Shown: positions 30,954 through 38,484 of the stretch, piece after piece
Numbering within the stretch: position 1 is the stretch's first letter
Layout: each line of letters opens with the position of its first letter
Source: Bacillus paralicheniformis
Lineage (GTDB): Bacteria > Bacillota > Bacilli > Bacillales > Bacillaceae
Length of the DNA stretch: 64,000 nucleotides
Assembly (NCBI RefSeq): GCF_001042485.2
Contig: NZ_LBMN02000016.1
Coordinates: 161,378 to 225,377 of the forward strand
Reading direction: 5' to 3'
Program-made: the position numbers and the translations under genes
The notes under the pieces: model-generated
Database searches by the model: none
What the model saw: only the letters and a program-made list of their open reading frames with translations
What the model was told of the DNA's origin: nothing

Positions 30954-31601
30954 GTGAAAAAGGCGCAAACCTATGCAGAGGCCGTAAAGTATAATACGAA
31001 AAAAAAGTTCAATAAACTTATCCAAAAACCCGATGACTTAGAGTTGATCGGGAAAGGCAGGAGCGCATACGTTTTTAAGCTGACTGAAGAGGGCAGGGAA
31101 ATGGCTCTTAAAGTCTTTTTTCCCGAATTTAAGAACATCGCCGCAAGGGAAGCGGAGATTTACAAAAAGCTTTCTGATTCGAATTATTATCCTGATATAT
31201 ATGAAACAGGGCCATCATATATTTTAATGGAGTATATAAAAGGATATACTTTTTATGAGTGTTTAAACAAAGGCATTCCGATCGATGATGACATGATCTG
31301 CGAGGTCGACCGCGCATTGAACGATGCGAAGCGGAAAGGGTTGAATCCATCCGATATCCACCTCCGAAACCTGATACTGACGCCGGCTGGGACAATCAAA
31401 GTCATCGATGTCGCCAGGTTTTTGCAGACGAAAGAATGCAGACAGTGGGATGACTTAAAAACAGCCTATCAAACCATTTACAAAAAAAGCCGTTTCCCGC
31501 AAAGGCTTCCTAAGCTGTGGATGGAATTGATCGCTTATCTTTATAAAAAAAACTGGCTTCAAAAACAATGGGCCGCCAGAAAAAACAAATTTCACCCGTA
31601 A
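30954..31601 (+). CDS. yrzF: Atypical protein kinase YrzF
   Basis: A 215-residue kinase-fold protein of the small RIO/lipopolysaccharide-kinase-like group. The glycine loop is LIGKGRSAYVFKL (about residues 31-43), the ATP lysine is in MALKVFF, the catalytic aspartate and asparagine are in PSDIHLRNLIL and the metal aspartate is in KVIDVARF. The usual HRD and DFG triplets are replaced, so activity is plausible but not proven. It matches B. subtilis YrzF, annotated as a serine/threonine kinase. GTG 30954 has GAAGGTGAG upstream. A tiny ORF follows in the same transcript. Confidence 0.82.
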   Translation: MKKAQTYAEAVKYNTKKKFNKLIQKPDDLELIGKGRSAYVFKLTEEGREMALKVFFPEFKNIAAREAEIYKKLSDSNYYPDIYETGPSYILMEYIKGYTFYECLNKGIPIDDDMICEVDRALNDAKRKGLNPSDIHLRNLILTPAGTIKVIDVARFLQTKECRQWDDLKTAYQTIYKKSRFPQRLPKLWMELIAYLYKKNWLQKQWAARKNKFHP

Positions 31602-31671
31602 TTTGAAACTTAAAGAAGGCACGTCCGTATATGAAATAACCCCATTACAGTCAGGAAGGGAGAAACAGCTG

Positions 31672-31794
31672 TTGAAGAAAAAGAAGAAACGAAATGATGA
31701 TAAATGGGATTATCTTTATCTCGTTGATTTGCTTGAGCCGTTGTTTTATGTGCTGAGGCTGGCAGTAAGAGGACTTGCGAAAATCATAAATTAA
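31672..31794 (+). CDS. 40-residue basic amphipathic peptide downstream of yrzF
   Basis: From TTG 31672 (AGGGAG nine bases upstream) the frame gives a lysine-rich head (LKKKKKRNDDKWD) followed by a hydrophobic helix (YLYLVDLLEPLFYVLRLAVRG) and stop, with a strong terminator right after. The start, ribosome site and terminator make it likely to be a real small gene in the yrzF transcript. Membrane association is inferred from the helix. I do not recognise a family. Confidence 0.55.
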   Translation: MKKKKKRNDDKWDYLYLVDLLEPLFYVLRLAVRGLAKIIN

Positions 31795-31820
31795 ACACCC
31801 GGGCTTTCGGGTGTTTTTTT
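31794..31820 (+). terminator. Terminator of the yrzF transcript
   Basis: ACACCCG and CGGGTGT pair around GGCTTT and are followed by TTTTTTT. Confidence 0.9.
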
Positions 31821-31844
31821 GATGGCCGAGTGATCAGTCAAATA

Positions 31845-31869
31845 CAAAACCCCTTCATCAGAAGGGTTG
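31845..31869 (-). terminator. Terminator of sspH
   Basis: AACCCTTC TGAT GAAGGGGTT followed by TTGTATTT on the minus strand, directly after the sspH stop. Confidence 0.75.
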
Positions 31870-31873
31870 CTTT

Positions 31874-32053
31874 TTAATGCTCTTTCAAATTTGTGAGCGG
31901 TACTTCCTGCTCGTTCTCCGGTTGGCCGAGCGGAAAGATTCTTGCGGTTTCATTTTGTTCGTTGACACGCTGAATATAAATCGGCTTGCCATTATAAGTA
32001 ACATCAACCATGTCGGGTGATTCGACGATTTCCTGGGCACGCTGCGTATTCAT
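31874..32053 (-). CDS. sspH: Small acid-soluble spore protein SspH
   Basis: A 59-residue protein with the H-type SASP signature: MNTQRAQEIVESPDMVDVTY, then NGKPIYIQRVNEQNETARIF and the end VPLTNLKEH. The length equals B. subtilis SspH. H-type SASPs are minor DNA-associated proteins made in the forespore under sigma-G and degraded in germination. GGAGGGTG lies just before ATG 32053. A candidate sigma-G promoter is at 32081-32111 and a terminator follows the stop. In B. subtilis sspH is elsewhere on the chromosome as far as I recall. Confidence 0.9.
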   Translation of the reverse strand: MNTQRAQEIVESPDMVDVTYNGKPIYIQRVNEQNETARIFPLGQPENEQEVPLTNLKEH

Positions 32054-32080
32054 GCTGACACCCTCCTTTAGCTTTTACTC

Positions 32081-32111
32081 ATAATGTGTACTCCCGGCTG
32101 CTTTCGTATTC
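32081..32111 (-). promoter_or_regulatory. Candidate sigma-G promoter of sspH
   Basis: Minus strand GAATAC (32106-32111) and CATTAT (32081-32086) resemble the sigma-G -35 (GAATA) and -10 (CATNNTA) elements. The spacing is about 19 bases, slightly long. It is placed 28 bases before the sspH start. Confidence 0.4.
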
Positions 32112-32160
32112 CTTTTTAGCCGGTTTTCTTTCAAGGAGGGGTGATCTTCAGCTCCCGTAA

Positions 32161-32625
32161 TCAATGAACCTTTACGTACAAAGGCAGATCCGTGTGTCCC
32201 ATTTCACGGACATAAACAAACAGATTGCCTTTGTGATGTATTTCGTGTCCGATCGCGAGCTGCAGCAGCTGTTCGCCGGCTACTTTTCGTCCGATGACAC
32301 CGGTCAAATCGACTTCACGATCCAATTCTTCATCCGTAAAAGATTCAAGCAGCTTTTTTGTTTTTTCTGTATATGCTTTGGCGAGCTCGCTCAGGCTTGC
32401 CCCTGTTTCTTCCGGCTTCTTTTTAAAAGACTCTCCGTTCCCTTCTTTTGCCGCTGAAGCAAAGGCATAGAAAGATTGCAGCATATGCATGACAAGTTCC
32501 TTCGCTGGCATCGACGTTTCAGTCGGTTTGTAATCGAGATGTTTTTCATCAATCTTTTGAATCAGTTCTTCTGTCACCAGGCGGTGGGACATAAATTCCT
32601 GAACGATGCGGTCTTTTCGTTCCAT
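32161..32625 (-). CDS. DinB-family metal-binding four-helix protein
   Basis: A 154-residue DinB/YfiT-fold protein. The three metal-ligand histidines expected for the family are present: H47 (LVMHMLQSF) and H127 and H131 in LAIGHEIHHKGNLFVY. DinB-like proteins bind Ni or Zn; many are thiol S-transferases (bacillithiol-dependent) and others have no known function. ATG 32625 follows GAAGGAGGAATAAAAA. It lies in the accessory stretch between bofC and yrbC, 59 bases downstream of the PGA-hydrolase-like gene, and may share its transcript. The exact substrate is unknown. Confidence 0.82.
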   Translation of the reverse strand: MERKDRIVQEFMSHRLVTEELIQKIDEKHLDYKPTETSMPAKELVMHMLQSFYAFASAAKEGNGESFKKKPEETGASLSELAKAYTEKTKKLLESFTDEELDREVDLTGVIGRKVAGEQLLQLAIGHEIHHKGNLFVYVREMGHTDLPLYVKVH

Positions 32626-32684
32626 TTTTTATTCCTCCTTCGTGTTTAAGCAGTTCATACCCAGAATAACACGAGTTTCCATTT

Positions 32685-33395
32685 TCAGCATCTGTCCTGC
32701 AGCACCCTTCGGACCGCCTTGACATATTTGCGGAATGTTCTCGTTTTTGTCTCCTCCCTCTCTTTATAGGAAAAATCTTCGAAAAACTCTTTCCTTTGAG
32801 CCGTGCTGATTTCAAGCTGCACGCTCATTCCTGACTGGCTTTCATTATTGATGTTTTCCTCGGCAGTTCCGGCAAATTTCCCGTCCACTTTGACCAATTC
32901 TGCGGAAAAGTCAGACTTTTTCAGAGATTTGACGATAGCTTTTGCCAGCTTTCTGTCCGTTCCTCCCACAAGCGTGTGCGGGCGGTCGCCGGAATAGCCG
33001 TGGAATGCGATGGTATAGCGGTGTTCTTTTATTTTCTGCAGTGCCAGAGGCTCGTCAAAGTTTGTGCTTGTAATATGAAGATCCGAGTTGTTCTCATCCT
33101 TTTTTCCCTCGAATAAATAAGTTGAATAATCATCTTTGAAAGCTCTGACAAGCTCGCTTACTCCGCCTTCTATTCTTCCTCCGTGAGGCGAAAAGATTAA
33201 ACAGTCGCTTCCCGCTTTTTCGTGATACTCAATGTCATAGCCGCTTTTTTCGTGTTCCTGCAATTCCTTGAAATTCATGTATCTGTCCCCGGCCTGGATC
33301 TGAAAGTTCTCCCGGGTTGTTTTTTCGAACCATCTGTATACGCCATTTATCATCACTGCTGCGATCACCAAGTAGATGAGTACTTTTTTCTTCAT
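32685..33395 (-). CDS. Poly-gamma-glutamate hydrolase family exoprotein
   Basis: A 236-residue protein related to the PghP/YjqB/YndL/YmaC zinc hydrolases that cut poly-gamma-glutamate (DUF867). An N-terminal hydrophobic segment (VLIYLVIAAVMINGVY) anchors or exports it. The zinc-site motif FSPHGGRIEGGVSELVRAF supplies H71 and E76, with a further histidine in IAFHGYSGD (H132) and the conserved VGGTDRKL. Together these resemble the carboxypeptidase-like HxxE...H site. It would trim capsular or biofilm PGA, or resist PGA-coated phage. There is no homologue at this position in B. subtilis 168, so it belongs to the accessory insertion. Upstream DNA is AT-rich. Family assignment is good; the substrate is inferred. 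Confidence 0.8.
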   Translation of the reverse strand: MKKKVLIYLVIAAVMINGVYRWFEKTTRENFQIQAGDRYMNFKELQEHEKSGYDIEYHEKAGSDCLIFSPHGGRIEGGVSELVRAFKDDYSTYLFEGKKDENNSDLHITSTNFDEPLALQKIKEHRYTIAFHGYSGDRPHTLVGGTDRKLAKAIVKSLKKSDFSAELVKVDGKFAGTAEENINNESQSGMSVQLEISTAQRKEFFEDFSYKEREETKTRTFRKYVKAVRRVLQDRC

Positions 33396-33595
33396 TGATT
33401 ATTCCCCTTTTACACTACCTTTCGATTTCTAAGCATGTCCTCCATGCCTCATTGTATATTTGGCTTTTTTGTGACACAGTTATTTTACGCTTTAGACATG
33501 ACGCGTTCAATTATGAATAAGTTTGATAAAAAATAAAAATTTAAATATTTTTATTAAAAAGATGCTTTTTCATTAGTTTAAAAGATCGATAAATT
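33396..33595. other. AT-rich non-coding stretch
   Basis: About 200 bases with very high A+T near 33510-33580 (TTTAAATATTTTTATT). It contains the promoter region of the PGA-hydrolase-like gene on the minus strand. I see no ORF with a ribosome site. Confidence 0.5.
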
Positions 33596-33745
33596 TTAAG
33601 AAAAAAATCTCATAACAATAGGCGTCTCCTGTTGCACGACTTTCCCTACAGCCCATCCCGCTTGAGAATGAGGCGTTCTATCAGAAACGGGGTATACGGT
33701 TTGATAAAAGTAAAATCGGCCGCGTCTGCCGGCTGCAGATGTTAT
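33596..33745 (-). CDS. Possible 49-residue peptide with a non-AUG start
   Basis: In this frame the minus strand reads coding-like (FYFYQTVYPVSDRTP, then SQAGWAVGKVVQQETPIVM) and is preceded by a clear GGGGAGGAAAAG. No ATG, GTG or TTG lies at the right distance; the best-placed codon is ATA at 33745. It is either a small gene with a rare start, a decayed gene, or chance. No family recognised. Confidence 0.3.
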   Translation of the reverse strand: MTSAAGRRGRFYFYQTVYPVSDRTPHSQAGWAVGKVVQQETPIVMRFFS

Positions 33746-33807
33746 ATTTTCTTTTCCTCCCCGTTCTGTTATCCTATTACCGACAATAAAAATGCAGGTG
33801 ATAAAAC

Positions 33808-33987
33808 ATGGAAACAGAATATGATACAAAAGGCTACGACCTGACAAAAGTTTATGATTACAATCAATATCCGGATGTCCGCCACGGACGGTGCGACAAT
33901 TGCGATTACACCCTTTTTAAAAGCTCTGTAAAAAACGGCCAGTTTTTGCGTGAATGCCGGCGCTGCGGCATGAAAAAAAGCATTTAG
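33808..33987 (+). CDS. 59-residue zinc-ribbon protein
   Basis: ATG 33808 follows AGGTGATAAAAC and encodes METEYDTKGYDLTKVYDYNQ, then a CxxC pair in GRCDNCDYTLF and a second CxxC in ECRRCGMKKSI at the end. Two CxxC knuckles 20 residues apart form a rubredoxin-like or zinc-ribbon site. It is small, soluble and acidic at the N-terminus. Such proteins often bind nucleic acid or partners, but nothing here shows which. It lies alone in the accessory stretch; a hairpin terminator for the convergent gene follows at 34012. Confidence 0.65.
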   Translation: METEYDTKGYDLTKVYDYNQYPDVRHGRCDNCDYTLFKSSVKNGQFLRECRRCGMKKSI

Positions 33988-34011
33988 CGTTACAGCACAT
34001 TCTCATATGTA

Positions 34012-34054
34012 TAAAAAAACTTGCCGACAAGGCTGCATGCAGCTTTGCCGGCAA
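34012..34054 (-). terminator. Terminator downstream of the frameshifted gene
   Basis: TTGCCGGCAAAGCTG and CAGCCTTGTCGGCAA pair around CATG, followed by GTTTTTTTAT on the minus strand. It sits just after the stop codon of the downstream frame (34077), which supports that frame as the true gene end. Confidence 0.85.
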
Positions 34055-34076
34055 TACACGTCATGCTGTCAAATGT

Positions 34077-34390
34077 TTAAACATCTTTTTGATCTTTGTT
34101 TGTGACAAAGCCGTTGATCGATTCACCGATCTTTCCGCTAAGATCGACATTCAAATTGTTGAGATTTTGATGACATTTTGGATCGCTTGATTAAGTTCCG
34201 CATTTTCGCTTTTTGTGAAATCGGCCTCTCTCAGATCGATACCGCTGTTTTTCTGAACCAGCTCATAGATCGATTCGCCAAAACCCGTGATAAGGCCGTT
34301 GACTCTCTCGATGATTTGAGCGGTTTCCTTGTCTTGCGGGCTGCCGCCCGCAGCCGGGAAAGGCTTCTCATTTCCGTGTTGTTCAGCCAT
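34077..34390 (-). pseudogene. Small hypothetical gene with a one-base frameshift
   Basis: ATG 34390, after GAGGAGG, opens a frame (MAEQHGNEKPFPAAGG, later GESIYELVQKNSG and SENAELNQAIQNV) that stops at 34151. A second frame then continues as NLNNLNVDLSGKIGESINGF and ends at TAA 34077, followed at once by a terminator. Adding one T to the TTTT run at 34165-34168 (an A on the minus strand) joins them into one protein of about 104 residues, reading NVIKNLNNLNVDLSG across the join. The gene may be inactivated, or the base may be lost by sequencing error. The protein is helical and hydrophilic; I recognise no family. Confidence 0.6.
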
Positions 34391-34497
34391 TGCAGATCCT
34401 CCTCTCATAATGACAGACTCCTTCACAATATATGATAAAAAATCAAATCCTGTTTCCGCAGCAGCTTGATACAGCTGCTAATTGGTTGATGATGCAT

Positions 34498-34534
34498 AAA
34501 AGGACGCCGCGAATCTGGAGCGGCGTCCTTTTTT
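34498..34534 (-). terminator. Terminator of yrbC
   Basis: AAGGACGCCGC and GCGGCGTCCTT pair around a 9-base loop. The T run is stronger on the plus strand, so it may work in both directions. Confidence 0.8.
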
Positions 34535-35255
34535 AATGAACGTTCGTATACACTTCCTGCACATCGTCATCATCTTCAAGTACGTCAATGAGCTTTTCGA
34601 CTTTTTCCTGAAGCGCTTCATCGACCTCTGCATAGGTTTGCGGAACCATTGTCATTTCGGCTGTCGCCATTTGATAGCCGCGCTCCTCCAAGTTTTTCTT
34701 TACTTCTTCAAACTGTTCCGGCTCTGTATAAATCTCGAACAGCTCTTCGCTCGTTTCGAGCTCCTCGGCGCCGGCATCAATGACCTCAAGCATAAACTCC
34801 TCTTCATCTATCTCAAGATCTTCACGCTCGATTGCCATATATCCTTTCCGGTCGAACATATAAGAAACGCATCCTGTTTCCCCCAAACTGCCGCCGTTTT
34901 TGCTGAAGGCGGTTCTGACGTTTGTCGCCGTCCGGTTTTTATTATCTGTCAAACATTTAACCATGACAGCCACCCCGCTTGGGCCGTAGCCCTCATACGT
35001 AATTTCCTCGTAGCTTTTTCCATCCTGGCTGCCGGAAGCTTTTTTGATGGCGCGGTCGATGTTGTCGTTCGGCATGTTTTCATTTTTGGCTTTATCGATG
35101 ACGAGACGCAGACTTGCGTTAGATTCGGGATCGGGTCCCCCTTCTTTTGCGGCTACATATATTTCTTTGGCAAGCTTCATGAAAATTTTGCCGCGTTTAG
35201 CATCTTGGGCATTTTTTCTTCTCTGAATATTTTTCCATTTAGAATGGCCAGCCAT
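34533..35255 (-). CDS. yrbC: YebC/TACO1-family protein YrbC
   Basis: A 240-residue protein of the YebC/PmpR family, with the N-terminal signature [22 protein letters not shown], the middle motif [23 protein letters not shown] and [15 protein letters not shown]. The family was long listed as transcription regulators; mitochondrial TACO1 and some bacterial members act in translation of difficult sequences. Which applies here is not shown. ATG 35255 has GGAGG upstream. It lies between accessory genes and coxA, its usual neighbour. Confidence 0.92.
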   Translation of the reverse strand: MAGHSKWKNIQRRKNAQDAKRGKIFMKLAKEIYVAAKEGGPDPESNASLRLVIDKAKNENMPNDNIDRAIKKASGSQDGKSYEEITYEGYGPSGVAVMVKCLTDNKNRTATNVRTAFSKNGGSLGETGCVSYMFDRKGYMAIEREDLEIDEEEFMLEVIDAGAEELETSEELFEIYTEPEQFEEVKKNLEERGYQMATAEMTMVPQTYAEVDEALQEKVEKLIDVLEDDDDVQEVYTNVH

Positions 35256-35342
35256 ATCTTTCTACCTCCAAAAAAATTCTCGTCTCTATGTACACTTTAT
35301 ACGGTTTTCCCCGTTTTTGTAAAGAAATCGGCCGAACGCTTA

Positions 35343-35372
35343 CAAAAAAATTGCCGGGGAATCCCCGGCAAT
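35343..35372 (-). terminator. Terminator of coxA
   Basis: TTGCCGGGG ATT CCCCGGCAA followed by TTTTTTTGTAAG on the minus strand, after the coxA stop. Confidence 0.88.
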
Positions 35373-35382
35373 TCCCTGCTTG

Positions 35383-36018
35383 TCATTGGTTGCGCAAGCG
35401 GTTCAAATTGTTATTCGTCGTGTCTCCGCGATCCCTAATGTTCTGAGGGTCGTCGTTCATTTCACGGAGCCTTGTAAATGCGCCGTCGTCCTCGACAACT
35501 TGAACGGTCCGGTCTCCAGCAAATGCTTTGGCTGCTTTTCTAATTTGAGTTCTCTCATTATTTGTCAGCCGTTTATCTGACCGTACCGCGATGATGACCG
35601 TTTCGTTCGTTACGACGGCCTGACTCTCGTCAACATAATTCAATTTGTTGACGCGTCCAGTGATATTCCTGGAGATTTTACGGTTTTCCGGTCTGTTATA
35701 GCCTGTGTCCGCCGTGTTCACCAAATGATTGTGATAATTCATGTCTCCCCGGCTGAAAGTTCCATCGCCTGTTGGAACGGGATTCCCGTTGCGCGCTCGA
35801 TTGTTCACGTTCGTTGCACCGTTTCTCCCGTTCATATTTTCAAGCATTTCTGTAACAGGACCGTCATTATCAAGACCGTTATTACGATCTGCATCATTTG
35901 AATAGTATCCGATCGGACGCGTATTGTTTCCATTATCTATAGCGCCGTTCGTTCCGCAGGCAGATAGACCAGCTGTCAAAAGCAAAATACCCGAAAACAC
36001 TTTCAGCTTGCTGTCCAA
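35383..36018 (-). CDS. coxA: Spore cortex lipoprotein CoxA (YhcN/YlaJ family)
   Basis: A 211-residue sporulation lipoprotein. The N-terminal signal ends in the lipobox GLSAC, so the cysteine would be lipidated. The middle is asparagine-rich (NGNNTRPIGYYSND; GRNGATNVNN), and the C-terminal YhcN/YlaJ domain includes RNITGRVNKLNYVDESQAVV and NERTQIRKAAKAF. CoxA (YrbB) is found in the spore cortex with SafA. The TTG start at 36018 follows GGGGGG by eight bases; the longer frame has no ribosome site. It neighbours safA, as in B. subtilis. Confidence 0.88.
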   Translation of the reverse strand: MDSKLKVFSGILLLTAGLSACGTNGAIDNGNNTRPIGYYSNDADRNNGLDNDGPVTEMLENMNGRNGATNVNNRARNGNPVPTGDGTFSRGDMNYHNHLVNTADTGYNRPENRKISRNITGRVNKLNYVDESQAVVTNETVIIAVRSDKRLTNNERTQIRKAAKAFAGDRTVQVVEDDGAFTRLREMNDDPQNIRDRGDTTNNNLNRLRNQ

Positions 36019-36154
36019 TGGTAATACCCCCCGTAGAAAACCGCTGAATTTGAGCATTGCGCTCTTTTTTAGGATGTGCGGGATGTGAAGAGTTACCCTT
36101 GACAGTTATAGACAGTCCCGTAAAAAAGCATGAAAGTGTTTATAGCGGTCCACA

Positions 36155-36183
36155 ATAAAAAAGGAACGATAGATCATCGTCCC
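36155..36183 (-). terminator. Terminator of safA
   Basis: GGGACGAT and ATCGTTCC pair around GATCT with TTTTTTATT following on the minus strand. Confidence 0.75.
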
Positions 36184-36191
36184 ATTCCGAA

Positions 36192-37238
36192 TCAGTCTTC
36201 TTCATCTTCCGGTCTGTTAAACATCTGTCCGCCTGCGGGCTGCTGTCCGTATCCGCCCATACCGTACGGAGCTCCCATTTGCGGCATCTGTCCATATGGC
36301 GCTGCACCCGGAAAACCTCCCGGGAATTGGCCCGGTCCGCACCCGCAGTCATCTTCTTTGCCGTGTGCCATATTGGGATCGTGACCGACGTTTGGCGGTG
36401 CATATCCCGGAAACGGCTGATAAGGCGCATATGCCGGAGCAGTCATCGGCTGATGATGATATCCGTGATGACCGGCATTGTCATGCCCCATGTTGTCATC
36501 ACCGTCATATTCAGCAGGAGATACATAGCTAGGCTGGTGCATGTAAGGCATTTGAGCAGGATAAGGATACCAAGGGTGGCATAATCCCGATCCAGGCAGC
36601 ACCGGTGAAACAGGAATCCAGCAGCCTCCAGGATAGAACGGATAAGGATGCGGATGGTGATGATATCCGGCCGCAGCTACATTTGGCATGCCGTGAAACT
36701 GCTTATTTTCCTCGCCTGCTGCACCGACATTCGGCGGCTGCGGAACATTCGGATAATTGACATTTTCCATATGATTCTCCTCCTCATTTGTCCATGGATT
36801 ATACATGTTGGGGCCTTTCTCTTGATGTTCATAAGGTTTTGGAGGTGCGTACGGCTGATGAAGCTGATTGACGCTTTGATACAAATTTGAAATGTCTCCT
36901 TCAGGCAAACTTGACTGTCCGATGTTCGGGACAGGCGGAACATAAGGAACCGAAGGTTTTTCTTTCGGTTTTATATCTTCAACATCAAGCTTGCTTTTCG
37001 GCTTTTCTTTTGCAAATGGATGTTCCTGCTGTTTTTTCGGTAACTCTTTTCGCATATTGAGCTGTTCTTCTTTTTTGACCGGCACTCCCCCTGACGGTAC
37101 TTTGATTTTCATGCCCGGCATGATCAAGTCTGGATTGCTCAGCTGCGAATTCAGCTTTTTCAGTTCTTCAAAGCCCACTTCATATCTTTCCGCGATTTTT
37201 TCCAGAGAATCGCCCTTTTGGACAATATGAATTTTCAA
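36192..37238 (-). CDS. safA: Spore coat inner-layer assembly protein SafA
   Basis: SafA organises the inner coat and binds the cortex with its LysM domain (residues 1-46: IHIVQKGDSLEKIAERYEVG and MPGMKIKVP). The rest of the 348 residues is low-complexity and rich in P, Y, H, N and G. The C-terminal part has repeats such as YAPYQPFPGYAPP and FPGGFPGAAPYGQMPQMG. B. subtilis also makes a short form, SafA-C30, from an internal start. Here Met157 (start codon at 36770) is preceded by a run of three GAG codons that forms a Shine-Dalgarno sequence. The main start is TTG 37238 with AGGAGGGG. It is somewhat shorter than the 387-residue strain 168 protein. Confidence 0.92.
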   Translation of the reverse strand: MKIHIVQKGDSLEKIAERYEVGFEELKKLNSQLSNPDLIMPGMKIKVPSGGVPVKKEEQLNMRKELPKKQQEHPFAKEKPKSKLDVEDIKPKEKPSVPYVPPVPNIGQSSLPEGDISNLYQSVNQLHQPYAPPKPYEHQEKGPNMYNPWTNEEENHMENVNYPNVPQPPNVGAAGEENKQFHGMPNVAAAGYHHHPHPYPFYPGGCWIPVSPVLPGSGLCHPWYPYPAQMPYMHQPSYVSPAEYDGDDNMGHDNAGHHGYHHQPMTAPAYAPYQPFPGYAPPNVGHDPNMAHGKEDDCGCGPGQFPGGFPGAAPYGQMPQMGAPYGMGGYGQQPAGGQMFNRPEDEED

Positions 37239-37353
37239 CGTTTTCCCCTCCTATGCAAAAACGTGAACGAACAGATGAGAATAACAAATATGCTTCTCCA
37301 CAAATTTATGCGCATAGCGGAGGGGTTATGATAAAAACTTGTTCTCCAAAAAA

Positions 37354-38463
37354 TTAACGGATCGTTAACATCCGATTCAGCGCAAGAATCGCATCTTTTG
37401 CGATATCTTGATCAACTTTGATCACGCCTGTCGGTTCACCTTTGTCAATCTGCTCCAGCGACCACAGCAAATGCGGCATGTCGATTCGGTTCATTGTCAA
37501 ACAAGGGCACATATCTGGATTAAGGGATTCGATTTGTTTATCAGGATGTTCTTGTATGATGCGTGAAACAAGGTTCATCTCTGTTCCAATCGCCCATTTG
37601 CTCCCCGGTTTTGCTTCATTAATCGTATCGATGATTTTTTTTGTAGACCCGCTGAAATCGCTGAGTGCGACGACTTCATGGGTGCATTCCGGATGAACGA
37701 TAACATGAATGTCCGAATCCCGTTCTTTAACGCTTTTGATATTCGCCGCGGTAAATTTTTCGTGAACAGAGCAATGCCCCTTCCACAAAATGATTTTTAT
37801 GTCTTCATAATCGCCGTTATACTCAAGTTTTTCTGCAATGGGATCCCATACCGCCATTCTGCTGAGAGGAATGCCGAGGTCAAATGCCGTGTTGCGTCCC
37901 AAGTGCTGATCCGGAAGAAATAAAATCCTCTCTTTTTGCGATAGCGCCCATGTCAACATGCGGGCCGCATTTGAGGATGTCACGGACGCTCCCCCGTTTC
38001 TTCCTACAAAAGCTTTGATTTCCGCTGTCGAATTGACATATGTGAGGGGAATGATTGTATCGCCAAACAGCTCTGCAAGCTCTTCCCAGGCGCGATTCGT
38101 CTGCTGCATGTTAGCCATATCGGCCATCGAACAGCCTGCGCGCATGTCCGGCAAAACGACAATCTGTTCGTCCGAAGTGAGCATATCAGCTGTTTCTGCC
38201 ATAAAATGTACGCCGCAGAACACGATATATTCCGCTTTTTTATTTCTTTGGGCGACTTGCGCCAGCTGAAGCGAATCTCCCGTCGCGTCCGCAAATTGGA
38301 TCACTTCGTCTTTTTGGTAGTGATGCCCCGGGATAAACAGCCTTTCTCCGAATTTCTTTTTGATATTCAAAATCCTTCCGGCCATTTCTTCTTCGCTCAG
38401 TTCTTTATACAGCTCCGGCATCATGCCGGCGTTCCTGTCATGAATTAAGTTTAAAATAGACAT
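37354..38463 (-). CDS. nadA: Quinolinate synthase NadA
   Basis: NadA condenses iminoaspartate with dihydroxyacetone phosphate to quinolinate using a [4Fe-4S] cluster. The 369-residue frame has the ligand cysteines C111 (MRAGCSMAD), C231 ([10 protein letters not shown]) and the CPC motif at 319-321 near the end. [10 protein letters not shown] is the conserved N-terminal substrate segment. It is last in the nadB-nadC-nadA operon. Its cluster is assembled with sulfur from NifS, encoded divergently at 41 kb. ATG 38463 follows GGAGAGGTG. Confidence 0.96.
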   Translation of the reverse strand: MSILNLIHDRNAGMMPELYKELSEEEMAGRILNIKKKFGERLFIPGHHYQKDEVIQFADATGDSLQLAQVAQRNKKAEYIVFCGVHFMAETADMLTSDEQIVVLPDMRAGCSMADMANMQQTNRAWEELAELFGDTIIPLTYVNSTAEIKAFVGRNGGASVTSSNAARMLTWALSQKERILFLPDQHLGRNTAFDLGIPLSRMAVWDPIAEKLEYNGDYEDIKIILWKGHCSVHEKFTAANIKSVKERDSDIHVIVHPECTHEVVALSDFSGSTKKIIDTINEAKPGSKWAIGTEMNLVSRIIQEHPDKQIESLNPDMCPCLTMNRIDMPHLLWSLEQIDKGEPTGVIKVDQDIAKDAILALNRMLTIR

Positions 38464-38484
38464 CTGTCACCTCTCCAATCCCGC

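Noticed and set aside
34536..35438. 300-codon open frame on the plus strand
   Set aside because: It is antisense to yrbC, a clear family protein, and has no domain or ribosome site; a shadow frame.
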